Origin: Trichoplax sp. H2
Taxonomy: Eukaryota > Placozoa > Uniplacotomia > Trichoplacea
Length of the DNA: 64,000 bases
Assembly: GCA_003344405.1 (NCBI GenBank)
Contig: NOWV01000009.1
Span: 186,001 to 250,000 of the forward strand
Direction: 5' to 3'
Of the stretch, positions 36,641-47,794 are shown in pieces. A model generated the notes under the pieces. That model was not told the DNA's origin and did no database searches. It saw only the letters and a list, made by a program, of their open reading frames with translations. A program made the position numbers and the translations under genes. Numbering within the stretch: the first letter of the stretch is position 1; the number at the start of each line of letters is the position of its first letter.

Positions 36641-37266
36641 AAAAAAATTATCAACAAGAAAATTGACAAATATAAAGTAAAAAGAAGCACTAGATAGGGA
36701 TATTGTAGTTGACTTGTTACCTTGCTATTCAGTGTCAACAACTGGCGTGACTGTTGTTAGCCAATTTTGGGGGACGATCCATTATATATTATTATCATTC
36801 TACTCATTTAATAGGAATATTCATTTGGCGATGTAAATCCGTTATAAAGAAAAAAAATTATCGACAAGAAAATTGACAAATATTCAGTAAAACTAGATAG
36901 CTCCTCCATAGGAATATTGCAGTTGACTTGTTACCTTGCTAGTCAGTGTCAACAACTGGCGTAACTGTTGTCAGTCAATTTTGGCGACGATACATTTTAT
37001 TCGTATGATATCAAATAGGAATATTCATTTGGTGATGTAAATCCGTTATAAAACAATTTATCGACAAGAAAATTGACAATTAATAAGTAAAAAGAAGCAC
37101 TAAATAGCTCCTGTATTGGAATATTTCAGTTGACTTGATACCTTGCTTGTCAGTGTCAACAACTGGCGTAACTGTTATCGCTTCATTTTTTGGACGATAG
37201 CTTGATTATATATTATCATTCTACTCATTAAATAGGAATGTTCATTGGGTGATGTAAATCCGTTAT
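36641..37266. repeat. Tandem repeat, three copies of a 200-210 bp unit
   Basis: The anchor TCGACAAGAAAATTGACAA (one base different in copy 1) occurs at 36651, 36861 and 37061, and each unit carries a GTGTCAACAACTGGCGT segment and ends near GATGTAAATCCGTTATA. Copies are well conserved apart from small indels. Confidence 0.9.
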
Positions 37267-38105
37267 ACATTAATCGAACAACACTTATACAGTTTCTTGT
37301 TGTAAGTTTATTGTGCCGCGCTTGAGTTAACATCGATCGATTTCTATTCGACTCAACAAAAATATCGTGGATAATCGCTTCAAATTGGTAAAAACTACAC
37401 TCATCGATTGATGAAGTTCAAATTATAATCCATCATTATTCTATTGGCATAATTTCCCTTTTCACATCAAGCATTGGATAAGTTTGAAGTCAGTAAACCA
37501 ATATCGTAGACACAAAGTTAGAAAAATAGCAACGTCTACGTCTAACCATTTTGGATATTATTTACAATTCAATCGATATCAACCATTTTCCCTCCTTGCC
37601 TATTCTAATGGTAATTGTATTGAAACAAGAAGGACAACAGTGATAGAAAATGCTTTCAAAAATTTGAGACAATAATATTCTTTATTATTTCATCAGATTC
37701 TACTATCAATACTATACACTTGGACAAGGACAGAAGAGTATTGATTATATTGGCTAAACCTCGGTACAAAGTATAGACAGCAATAGTAGCAATTATAGTA
37801 CCGACTACGCAGTGATACTGTAGTAAAAAAGCGATTGTCAATCCTTTCTTGCATTTTCATCAATACGACAGCTACGAGAACACCAGTCCAATCAAGACTG
37901 TAGACTGATTCAACAATCATCCCCTTATCCAACTCTCCAACTGGTGTCCAACACTGTAGATTGAAAAGTAAACTGCAAACAATTTGGACAATAGATTTTG
38001 GACTCCCAACCGCCATCGTCTAACGTCTATATTTAAAAGATCTCATTTAATCGGATAGCTATTCCATTCAAGAATAAATAGGACTGCATAATAAAATAAT
38101 ATAAA

Positions 38106-41100
38106 ATGAAAGAAACTAATGGAAAGGAAAACGAGGCCAATAATAACGACAAGCAAGAAAATGCTTCGAGTGAATCTCATAGTTATTGTATTGAGCAAGG
38201 CACCAATGCTGGACATAATTATCAAACGTTTTTATTGCAAGAAATGAATGATGATCACGATGAAAGAGTAGAACTATTGCGAGAAGATCGATATTCATGT
38301 GTATCACATAACGACGATGGTAAGTACTTAATCCATATCGTAATAATGTACACCTAGACGAATGTAGCCAAGAAAAAAAGAAAGTAAAACTTGCTCTCTT
38401 AACTGAAAAATTGAATGAAATTCTTCCTTTAAATCCATGACTAGATCATACTTTACTTGAATACCGACCGTTAAATTCATTTTAATTAATATCGATGGTT
38501 ACAATTTGTTTTATTGACTGCATCAAGACTTCATTAGTACATTATCGGAGTCTATTAGTTATAATAGCATAGTTTCTAGCCGACGATGAATTTATCATGT
38601 GTTACATGGTTGAAATAATCTAAAATACTTCTTCAACTTAAATTGAAATGAGAAAAAAGGATGGCAATGACTTGAATACTTCAATTTTTTCATACTAATC
38701 CTCAATACACACAACCACATACAACAGACTAATAGCATTCAACTTTATTTGAAGTAAAATAGGGTTATAACGTGGAATAAAATTAATTCATTATTTCTTA
38801 CTCAAATATCTTACTCAACAATACCAAATACTTGTCGTAAAACAGTATCGGTTCTGGGTAAGAAGTGATCAGTCTTAGTTCCCGGGTATTGGTCTTTCTT
38901 AATTTTATACAAGTAAAAATGAAATACTTCAACTCAATTTCAATAAGACTCTAGCCTCATTAACTTAGGCATTAGTAAATTATGACAGAGTTGTTATTGA
39001 CTCCAAAAATGTAAGCTATAAATTAGAAGAAATATTCCAATACTGTTATAAAATACTTGAATGCTACTACAGAAAGAATAGATATTCAAACCTGATAACT
39101 TAGGTACTGGCTTCAGGAAGCTATAATATGCTAATGTTGTAGTGAAAAACGTAAATGCTACTTCAATACTTAATTTCGGGCAACTTCAGCATTGACTTCA
39201 GTACAGTAGCTTGTAATAGAAAAATTCTACACTGATAAAGTAAGCAATTCTATAATTGAAAAACTGTAACGTTGTAGGTAGAACTTATTCAGCTAACAAG
39301 AATAGGATATATATCATTTCTCTCACAGCATTGACTTTTATCTTACTAGAACGAGTGCTCTGGCTTTTAAAACTCCTTCATCATCTCTACATATGTATAA
39401 ATATACGTAGACAGTAGTAAAAACGTATTTCTTACTAACCCACGCTATTAATACTTTCTTGTTCATTCATTATACTGTACGACAATCAATATCCAATTGG
39501 GCGGTAGACTTTTTCCATAATAAAGGAAAACATCGATTACCCGCCAATCAGGCAAGAAGATGGCGTCGTGCGGCACTTGGTGTCTCAGCAATTTCTGCTA
39601 TTGGTACCGTTATTGTTGGAATCATTTCTATTGGTAAGAGCACTCTTGAGCAATCATCACAGAGAACTTGATTATCTATTTAATGTACCCAATTTCCTAC
39701 AGATGATCATCATTGCAACACTGACCAAGTATGATTCTTTAATTCAATTGTCCTATTTTCACTACCGGACAATATTCATAAATCCAACCGATATTGACTA
39801 ATCTAATTTCGTGATATCCATTCGACGTTCTAAATAGTTACGCTCATTATAAGCATGCGAGTACATTAATACCGAGTGCTTATAGTTTTGTTTTATTGTA
39901 GACTAAGACTTAAACCATAGTAATCTATAATAATTCTAATTACTGTCACGATAAACAAGAATCAATTAATTTACTCGCATTTTGCCAGTTGCGTAAAAAT
40001 TATCATCAAACTATAAAAGTTTGCATCTTCTCGACGATAGATATTCCATCTTGGTTGACTAGATACTGTATGAGGTTATTTTTTATGTTGCTTTACTATA
40101 CATGTTAGTGTTGTAAGATACTCAAAAAATTTTTCTATTCTCTTTTAACGAGAAAGGAGATAAATATTCACTACATTAGTACTTTTTACTATACTATATA
40201 CATCAAATATATCATTAAAAATTTATATTTAGTAATGATCTATTTATATAAGACATACATACGTATAAGCCTATGTGATAGTATTAGTATTATCCTTCTA
40301 GTAGATATCGATATATGCTTATGGTAAATAATAATGTAATAGAAATTTATGTACAGCCAAGGTGTTAGTCGAATTAAAATAAGAAACAAATTTATTATCC
40401 TTATTCATCGTTCAATTCGGCTTACTCCTACAATTCTCATTAAATCTGATATAATACAATTCGTATACGCTTAAGTCTGCACCTAGCAATTTTCTAGATT
40501 CATCAGGCTAGCAATATATCACATTGCTAATACCGTTCATACTTCTATAGTTTTACTATCTAGCCCCTTATAATTCCCCTTCAGGTTATAAAACGGTATA
40601 AATTTAATTATTAGTAATCGTTTATTTTTTGCCTTATCTAAATAATAAAGTCCATTTCGTAAGAAAATATGATAATTAATATATTATTGTAATAGCAATA
40701 ACAACCTCTGATGATTCTCAATAAGTATGATGAGGTTAATAGAATACTTGAAATTGTTCAAAACTTCGGTTTCGTCAATTTCTTAATTTCTTAGTATCCT
40801 TATGTAACTGCTTTCTCTCGTATTTACTCCTTTTAGTTCTATCGACCTCTTTACATAGTCCTGCAGCTTTTGGATTTGCGGTGAGTTTTAGTTGAAAATT
40901 TTTACTGAATTAAAGCTTACCGGTATCATTAACCCTTTAACTAATCCTTGACATAGATGGCTAATCCTCATAATGATATTTAATAGCATTATCTTTCACA
41001 GTTTTCATATATGTATCTTTCTTTTTAGTTTGATGCCTTTTTAGATGCTATCGCCGCTACTGTTGTCATATGGAGATTTTATGGAAAAGAAGGACAAAGT

Positions 41101-43240
41101 TATTCTTGGAACCGCGAGAGAAGGTATTAACACTGAATTGACATATAATAATTTTTGGCACAAGTAAAGTAAGAGAAAATTGGACACAATTTCAATTTTA
41201 ATCATTATATTAGCAATTTAATCTCAAGTATCACTTGCTGCTGCTATTTAAATAAATTCCACTAAATAAGATGACTAAAAATTTGCACTTAGTCCATTAC
41301 GGGTAAAAAAAAGTTACATCTCAAGCGAACACATACATGTTAATATATCAAAAATATGGTAGTTATGCAATATTTTCAGTACAGCGTCAGCTTAATCTTT
41401 CATATTTTATTCCTTTCTGGTAAAGGTAAACTTTATAAAAAACGATTTGACGTAGATGATTTCATGCAATAGCATTTTATAAATAGTTAAAAATTTTAAA
41501 CCAGTTTGTGAATCATGAATTAATCATAAAGTAAAGGTATTATGCGTATATTGGAATATGAGACGTGTATACTCGTACGTACGTCAATAATGTTAAAACT
41601 TTTTTCCGTTCCTATTCTGCTAGGGCTTGCATTGTTATTGCTGTTCTTTTTCACATCTCAGCTCTCGTAATCTTGATCCGCGCAATTCTAAATGTATCTC
41701 ACCATAACGGAAAAAAAATAGTAAAGGTAATTTTAAACAATAGTTATTGATTTTCTTGACATCACCTACTAGCAGACTATCCAAGACACTATTATATAAT
41801 TATACTATAAATCACTCTAATATTCGATGTTGATATGACTGTCATTAACTATTCTAGCAAAATTTCTAGCGTTTGAAAATTTACTGTACGGATATTATAT
41901 ATTATACATCATTTTAAATAATCGTTTTTGCAATTATTCCGATTGCAACGATATTTAACTTGGTGTTATACAGCACCACCAACTTGAAAAGCTAACGATA
42001 TGATATTGTACGTTTTTACTTATTTGTTAATACGAACTTCCTTACTATTAATAATAATATTTTCTAGTACGGTCTTACGAGAAATTACTACAGTATAAAT
42101 AATGCTAAATTGCCATATGTGTCGCCAATTTATATCACAGATTTTGTAACGGAATGATATCCTGCATGCACATGCAGACCTTTAAAATAATTCTTGGTTC
42201 TACTCTTTGTACGTAATAGGGTGAGCCATTAATAATTCTCGCTATAGTAAGCGCAGTCTTGTGTTTCGTTCTGGCTTGGTTAAAATTTGTTATTAGTAAG
42301 CGCCTAAGAAGCAGATCACTACGTACTGATGGTAAGATTGATGTAATGTACACTTATACTGATTTAGCCTTTTAATTCTGTGTTAAATATCCTTGTGAAG
42401 CAGATTCACATGTCACATGAGCAGATTCGGTAAAGTTACGAATCCACGAAAATTTTAATTTATACAGTACGATATGATATAGCATACGGTTATGCTTCAT
42501 ACAAATTTAAACAAATTCTTCCTAATGGGATGAGGAAGCATAAACGCTATACTTCACACAAGTGTAAATAAATTGTCCCTAATAGGATGAGGAAGTATAA
42601 ATGCTATTTATTCACCTATATTATCTACCAAGGCTCTACTAATTCATTTATTAAAAATCTATCCTACTGTTCGGGAACATTGTTGATATATAATTAATCA
42701 TCCAGAACTGATAAATCAAGCAATAATCGAAATTTTAATTCGAGAAGAAAAATCGTTGTATTCTAATATACGTTTACTCGTATACTACTTAGACAATATT
42801 TTGTTCTCGGATATTACTTTAAATTTGGTTATATTCATAGTATGGTAATAATTGTTTGATTGTTTTTTCAGCTATAAATTCGTTTCTAAGTGGTATTATG
42901 AGCATAACGATAGTTGTCAGCGAAATTATACAAAATACCTATAAGGAAGTGTGGTATCTGGATTCGATCGTTGCCATCTTCATAAGTCTGTTATTGTGCT
43001 ATCTTGGCGCAAAGTAAGTTATAAAATTGTCATTAAGTATTTACATAGCATAAGATGATTTCTAGATACTTTCAGATATACTCATTGTGGCTTTAAGTAC
43101 CGTATACGCGAATGTCAATGTTCTAATCACTCAATATGGTATTAATCCTGCTTAAATACTCATTTACTTTTAGGATCTTGTATGAATTGCTTTCTCAAGG
43201 CAATAGAGAACCACTTGAAGAAGAAGGCGACGAAGACTAA
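38106..43240 (+). CDS. TMEM163: TMEM163-like zinc-binding transporter-type membrane protein
   Basis: TMEM163 is a cation-diffusion-facilitator-related protein of vesicle and plasma membranes implicated in zinc efflux. Exons 38106-38319, 39508-39633, 40837-40880, 41029-41123, 41624-41726, 42220-42331, 42872-43013 and 43174-43240 give 300 residues, about the family length. A polar N-terminus leads to RRWRRAALGVSAISAIGTVI (helix 1), SPAAFGFAFDAFLDAIAATV (helix 2, with the conserved FGFAFDA.LD acids used for metal binding), VVIWRFY, ACIVIAVLFHISALVILIRA (helix 3), IVSAVLCFVLAWLKFVISKR (helix 4), SFLSGIMSITIVVSE (helix 5), VWYLDSIVAIFISLLLCYL (helix 6), and an acidic C-terminus. Matching helix order, length and motifs make the call strong. 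Confidence 0.92.
42492..42608. repeat. Two tandem copies of a 57-bp unit in a TMEM163 intron
   Basis: Copies share CTTCAYACAA, AAATT and GGATGAGGAAG at a 57-bp offset inside the intron 42332-42871. Confidence 0.7.
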
Positions 43241-44436
43241 AATATTAACTTACTAGATACTGATCCACAACTAGTTCCATGTTATTTATCATTCTTCAAT
43301 CATGAGCTATACAATTTTATAGAGTATAGTAAATTTGCTTACTGTATACGCTGCAATAAAATCATTACATTGCAGTTCAATTTTACTCCGATAGTAAATT
43401 TATTTATTAGATAAAATTGTCATCAAATCCTATTAAATTATTATTTAAACTGTTTGCGTGCAGAATTGCAGACATTAAGCCTTTAAAATTATTTACTACA
43501 GACTTGTATAATAGCTCGAACGAAAAACTTTTCTTTCCTCTATTCTTATGACTTTTACTAGAATTATTGATATAATAGAGTTCCTGTAGTAATTTACTTA
43601 AGCTTTGTTAGTTAGTTTAGTTTTACCATGAATAGCCCAAGTTACATTATAAATTACGTATGAATTAAGTATTTTTATATTGATGTTATATGCGGTACGA
43701 CGTACAGAATACGCCTTATTACTCTTGATATAAAGCAATGTGTATAACTTGACTTTGTACCGTTGGAATTACCACCGTAGCCCGCTTTATTTCTAATGAA
43801 AAATATTAAAAAGTGATGTCTTCATAACAATGTACAGTTATTCTTAAAAGTTTACGAAGGTCCAGACGAATATTTCGATGGTACAAATCTTTAGCTACTT
43901 TTGTGATGGGAGAAATGCAATTAGGTAATAACACCGTAATATTGTGTTATGCTGTGCAGTACTTGCACAAATACCGCAAGTGTGATAAATACGTAAGCTC
44001 ATCAACTTGATAACGTTCCACAAAAATACATCCTAACAACATGTAGCGTTAGTAAAAAAAAATACACTTAAAATAAAACTGCGGTACTTTCATACCACGA
44101 ACTGTATCTCAGTTCTGTCTTGTGCCATATCAACACTACAACGTGTAATAACAATTGCTATAAATTGCAGTAATATTAACTGTGTAAAAATATGTGCACC
44201 ATCATGCACTTAAATTCTTACTCAATAATAACATAATTAAACACTTAAGAAAGATATTACAGTATACACATGTCTGGAGTAGAGCTGAGAAAGATTCGGT
44301 TATCGGAAGTTCATCAGACCATACCGCCCACATATGCAGTTATTAAATTGCTAATTGACGCACTGTTTCAACTATGTTATCTCTACCAGCTTTAATAAAC
44401 TCAATATTCTATGATAATAAGTACTGAACATAAATA
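43241..44436. other. Intergenic between convergent TMEM163 and AlaX genes
   Basis: AT-rich sequence with no supported exon. Confidence 0.6.
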
Positions 44437-47400
44437 TTATTCTATAAAATAAGAAATTTTGGTATTTTTCTTACTCTATGAAGGAAAATTAAAGAGAGTT
44501 TTAAAATTAAGTCAATATATATATAAAGTCTGCAGATTATTAGGCACAAACTGAAAGCAAACCCAAGAGGAGACGTTACCTTTTTCATTTTGGTAGCAGT
44601 AACCTTTCCAATCTCTTTTAGAGATTTAACATGTGTGCCTCCACAGGGACATTTTACGCCAGCAATATTCACATACCGAAGACCTAAACGAAAAGATTGG
44701 TTATCGAAGTGCAAAAAAAAATCGCAGACCTTCATCAGCCAAACCTAAAATTATCATAGCCACACGCTGCACGTCTACTAACCTTCCTGATGCGATACTT
44801 CTACAGGAAGATTTTTCTAAAATAATATCATGAATAATTAATCCCATGATTAATATATCTATTAACAAACGTTATTAATTTTCTATATCATGCAAGCACT
44901 GATCTTACTGCTATAAGTTTAGTTGTTTCCTCATTTAACAATTTAACAATTTCTTCTCGTTTCTCTACAGGAATGTTGCCAATGTATTCTAATTAAATCA
45001 TAATAGAATAATGTATGAATAATAAGAAAATGGCATAATAAATTAGAAGTAATAGGATCTTTTCTTGCATCCATAAAATTAGACCTACCGACATAGGGAT
45101 TATCGGGAAAGTGGTAACCCTTCAAGAACAAATTAAAATTTTAATAAAAAACTAGAAAAGAAAACACTTTCTGACAATAATTATGTAATAGGGACTTGTA
45201 ATATTTTTACTGTTAATACTAAAACCCTACATTAAATTGTCGTTATCGTTAGACAATTTTTGTAATCGTGGTAAGACTTGGTCTAACACTTACGTGTTTT
45301 ATGCTATAATTTACATCCTACCTTACTACCAACAAGTTCAGTTATACCAAGATTTTGTAGAGCTCCATCTAGTAGGTGCCCAGCGCTATGAAGTCTAGAT
45401 TTTTGTTGTATACGAAATAAAAAGCGAAAGCTATTATATTGCCAAGGAATAACATAGGATCACTGATAAAGAAATATCTATGCATGAACCTCGCATGTAA
45501 TCGTCTTTTGGCTTCATCGATTTGCATGATAACTGGGTCACCAACATCAAACCTTAAAAATTAATAGGAGTTACGCATATTATTAAGAAAGGTGCATTTT
45601 CTTTACATGCAAGATGGAGCAGGATGATCCAATTTACCTTCTGATACTGCTTTGGCTGTATTTGCCAACGTGTTCGATAAACAAGGCTTCTTTTGATGGT
45701 TTCTGCACATGATGAACCTATTATTCAATTAAATAATTATCAAAAAGATGAAAATTTAAAGTCAATTGTAGAATGTATAAAGATTGACAGACTCGTAAAG
45801 GTACTAACATATCAGTAAATGCTAATGCTGTCCTGTAAGTGTATACCGGCAGTAGATTAATACAAATGTAAACATAGACATTATTCTGGATTAAGATCTT
45901 AAAATATAATTCAAAAATTGCAATGACACATTTCTAGCATAACATACATGAAATACAACATCTTCGCCTTGATTTTTTATTAAGCCCACGTCAGCAGGTT
46001 GCCCACCTGAGGTTAGTAAATAGTATATTAAATTCAATATGAAACCGAGTTTTTAGGAAATAATGGTTATTATTTTAATATTGAAATACTAATGATAGCA
46101 ATCTAAATAAATACATAGATATACGATTATATGTATAGCGTTAAAATTCACGACCTCTAGTATACTGTACAGTGTACATCTGTTAATAATCGCAATAAGG
46201 TTATATGATTATTAGCAATACATAATAACCGAATGAAATGGGTACATAATGTGAATTTTTTTCAATCAATCATAGTCCCAACTCCTATAATCATCCTGAA
46301 AATAGGCATATACGTACAGTAGAAGAATCAATGTGATATTCGCTCAAGTAATACTGTAAAAGTAGTAAATTCCTCTAGATCTGCAGCTCTTTTAAATAAT
46401 ATCGATTACGAAGTAGCATGAACCAATTGGAAAGGTCGCGCAATGTGCATTTTTTTTCAATCACGCATATATTGTAGAAGGATTAACGACATGATAATTC
46501 CTAAAATGATACCATAGTAACAGCAGGATCGTCCAGATCTGCAGCTCCTACATACGATTGCCAAGTATGGAAGAGCGTAATGTGTATTTCCTTTTAATCA
46601 TATGCACAGTGTATAACTCATAAAGTGTATTAAAAAAAGGTTAATGATATAACATCCGTTTAAATGACTACGTCGTAAAGTATAGTAACAATCGAAGACT
46701 ATAGTAACGATTAGAGGCAACAAGGTCCTATGGAATGAATATAGGAGAGATCTCTTATCCTGCTATTACATGTTACTACTGTAGAAGGATTTATGAACGA
46801 TATGATAATTCTCTAAAACGTACCATAGTCATTCTTAGCTTTTAATAATCTCCTACATATGAGTAAAGTACCCTACTATAGTAAATAGCAGCAATGATCT
46901 GAAAAGGCACTTGTGCAATTTCATTCAATCTTATACTGTAGAAGAATGAATGATGCGATCGGGTATCCACTTGAATAATGTCGTCATAGCAATACGGCTT
47001 TTTGGAATTCCACCATTCCTATACGAATAATTCCCATTGCTAAGATGAATAGATTGAAAGCAGTAGGATCTATTAACGCTGTAATAATGGACGTCATTGG
47101 GCTAAAAATACTATATCGTAGTAGGAATAAGGTCTTTTAGGCAATGGGTCTCCAACTGTTCTACTACCCCTTACTACAGCAGTTCAACATAACACAGAGC
47201 ATTTACTATTCGGAATAGTGTAGAGCAAAATTCATTTGCAGCCTTCTGATCATAGCCAGTATACCAGTATACCATGGTATACTGGCAACGCTGGCCCAAT
47301 TGCAACCATTGCTATAACATGGACTACTAAAATAAAACCGAGCAGTCCATAGCTATCGGCATGCTATAGCTATGCAACTTACCACCTTGCGGATGCATGA

Positions 47401-47524
47401 CTGTATTATCGACAACGATGATATATTCCTCTTCATCGCCATCCTTTTTAGATCTAATATCCGTGATAGTACCATTACAGTTAAAGCTATAAGTATCGTC
47501 CCAAAATAAATGTTTAGTTTCCAT
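44437..47524 (-). CDS. Free-standing AlaX-type alanyl-tRNA editing protein
   Basis: Trans-editing hydrolase that removes serine (and possibly glycine) mis-attached to tRNA-Ala, a cytosolic quality-control step. Minus-strand exons 47524-47383, 46006-45948, 45702-45638, 45552-45490, 45394-45322, 45119-45089, 44988-44909, 44816-44783, 44744-44730, 44683-44580 and 44475-44437 give 234 residues. Motifs in order: DNTVMHPQGGGQPADVG (N-terminal half), LHSAGHLLD (HxxxH metal pair), GYHFPDNPYVEYIG, CPCGGTHVKS (third and fourth metal ligands) and a C-terminus KKNTKISYFIE. No synthetase, anticodon-recognition or C-Ala domain is present. The protein is about half the size of vertebrate AARSD1 and closer in layout to short stand-alone AlaX proteins. 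Start is the ATG at 47524; an upstream in-frame TTG is ignored. Confidence 0.9.
46230..47110. repeat. Degenerate tandem array in AlaX intron 1
   Basis: Diverged copies of a 130-190 bp unit share GCGCAATGTGCATTT-like, TAGAAGGATTAATGA-like, CTAAAATGATACCATAGTA-like and AGATCTGCAGCTC-like stretches. The array fills most of the 1.4-kb intron 46007-47382. Confidence 0.6.
47264..47285. repeat. Perfect 22-bp palindrome
   Basis: CCAGTATACC..GGTATACTGG is self-complementary with no loop. It sits in AlaX intron 1, about 100 bp from the exon 1 donor. Confidence 0.8.
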
Positions 47525-47794
47525 TTTCAATCATCAACAGTAGATCAAAGCGCGATATTTATTGCCTTGCACTTTCATAGGCAGCTAGCAAGCCTCGAAT
47601 AGAGAGCAAAAGTAGTATAGGAGTAGGCGAACGATAGTGGCTGTACCATACTGAGTCAGTAAGCCTCGGGCAGATTACGTCATACGCCATACGTTTTATT
47701 AGGCTTTGATACAATTTCCTATAACGGAAGTCCTTTCCTATCATCAATCCATGTACTACAGTTATACTAGGAAGGCCGACACAAGCAGAATATC
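47525..47794. promoter_or_regulatory. Shared divergent promoter region of AlaX and AP4B1
   Basis: Only 270 bp separate the AlaX start codon (47524, minus) from the AP4B1 start codon (47795, plus), so promoters and 5' UTRs of both must fit here or overlap. No TATA box stands out. This is inference from spacing. Confidence 0.5.

Larger units (their letters stand above)
34114..38105. other. Intergenic region between divergent genes, occupied by tandem repeats
   Basis: Contains two unrelated tandem arrays and a hairpin, listed separately. A 107-codon minus-strand open frame (38016-37693, starting MAVGSPKSIVQIV) lies 90 bp from the TMEM163 start; it resembles no family I know and is not called. 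Confidence 0.5.

Noticed and set aside
36641-37266. Direct repeats considered as a CRISPR-like array
   Set aside because: Three contiguous units of about 200 bp with no short repeat/spacer alternation, in an animal genome; an ordinary tandem repeat.
37693-38016. 107-codon minus-strand open frame divergent from TMEM163
   Set aside because: Protein-like at the start, but it becomes Tyr/Cys-rich and unremarkable, with no donor site or family match; left uncalled.
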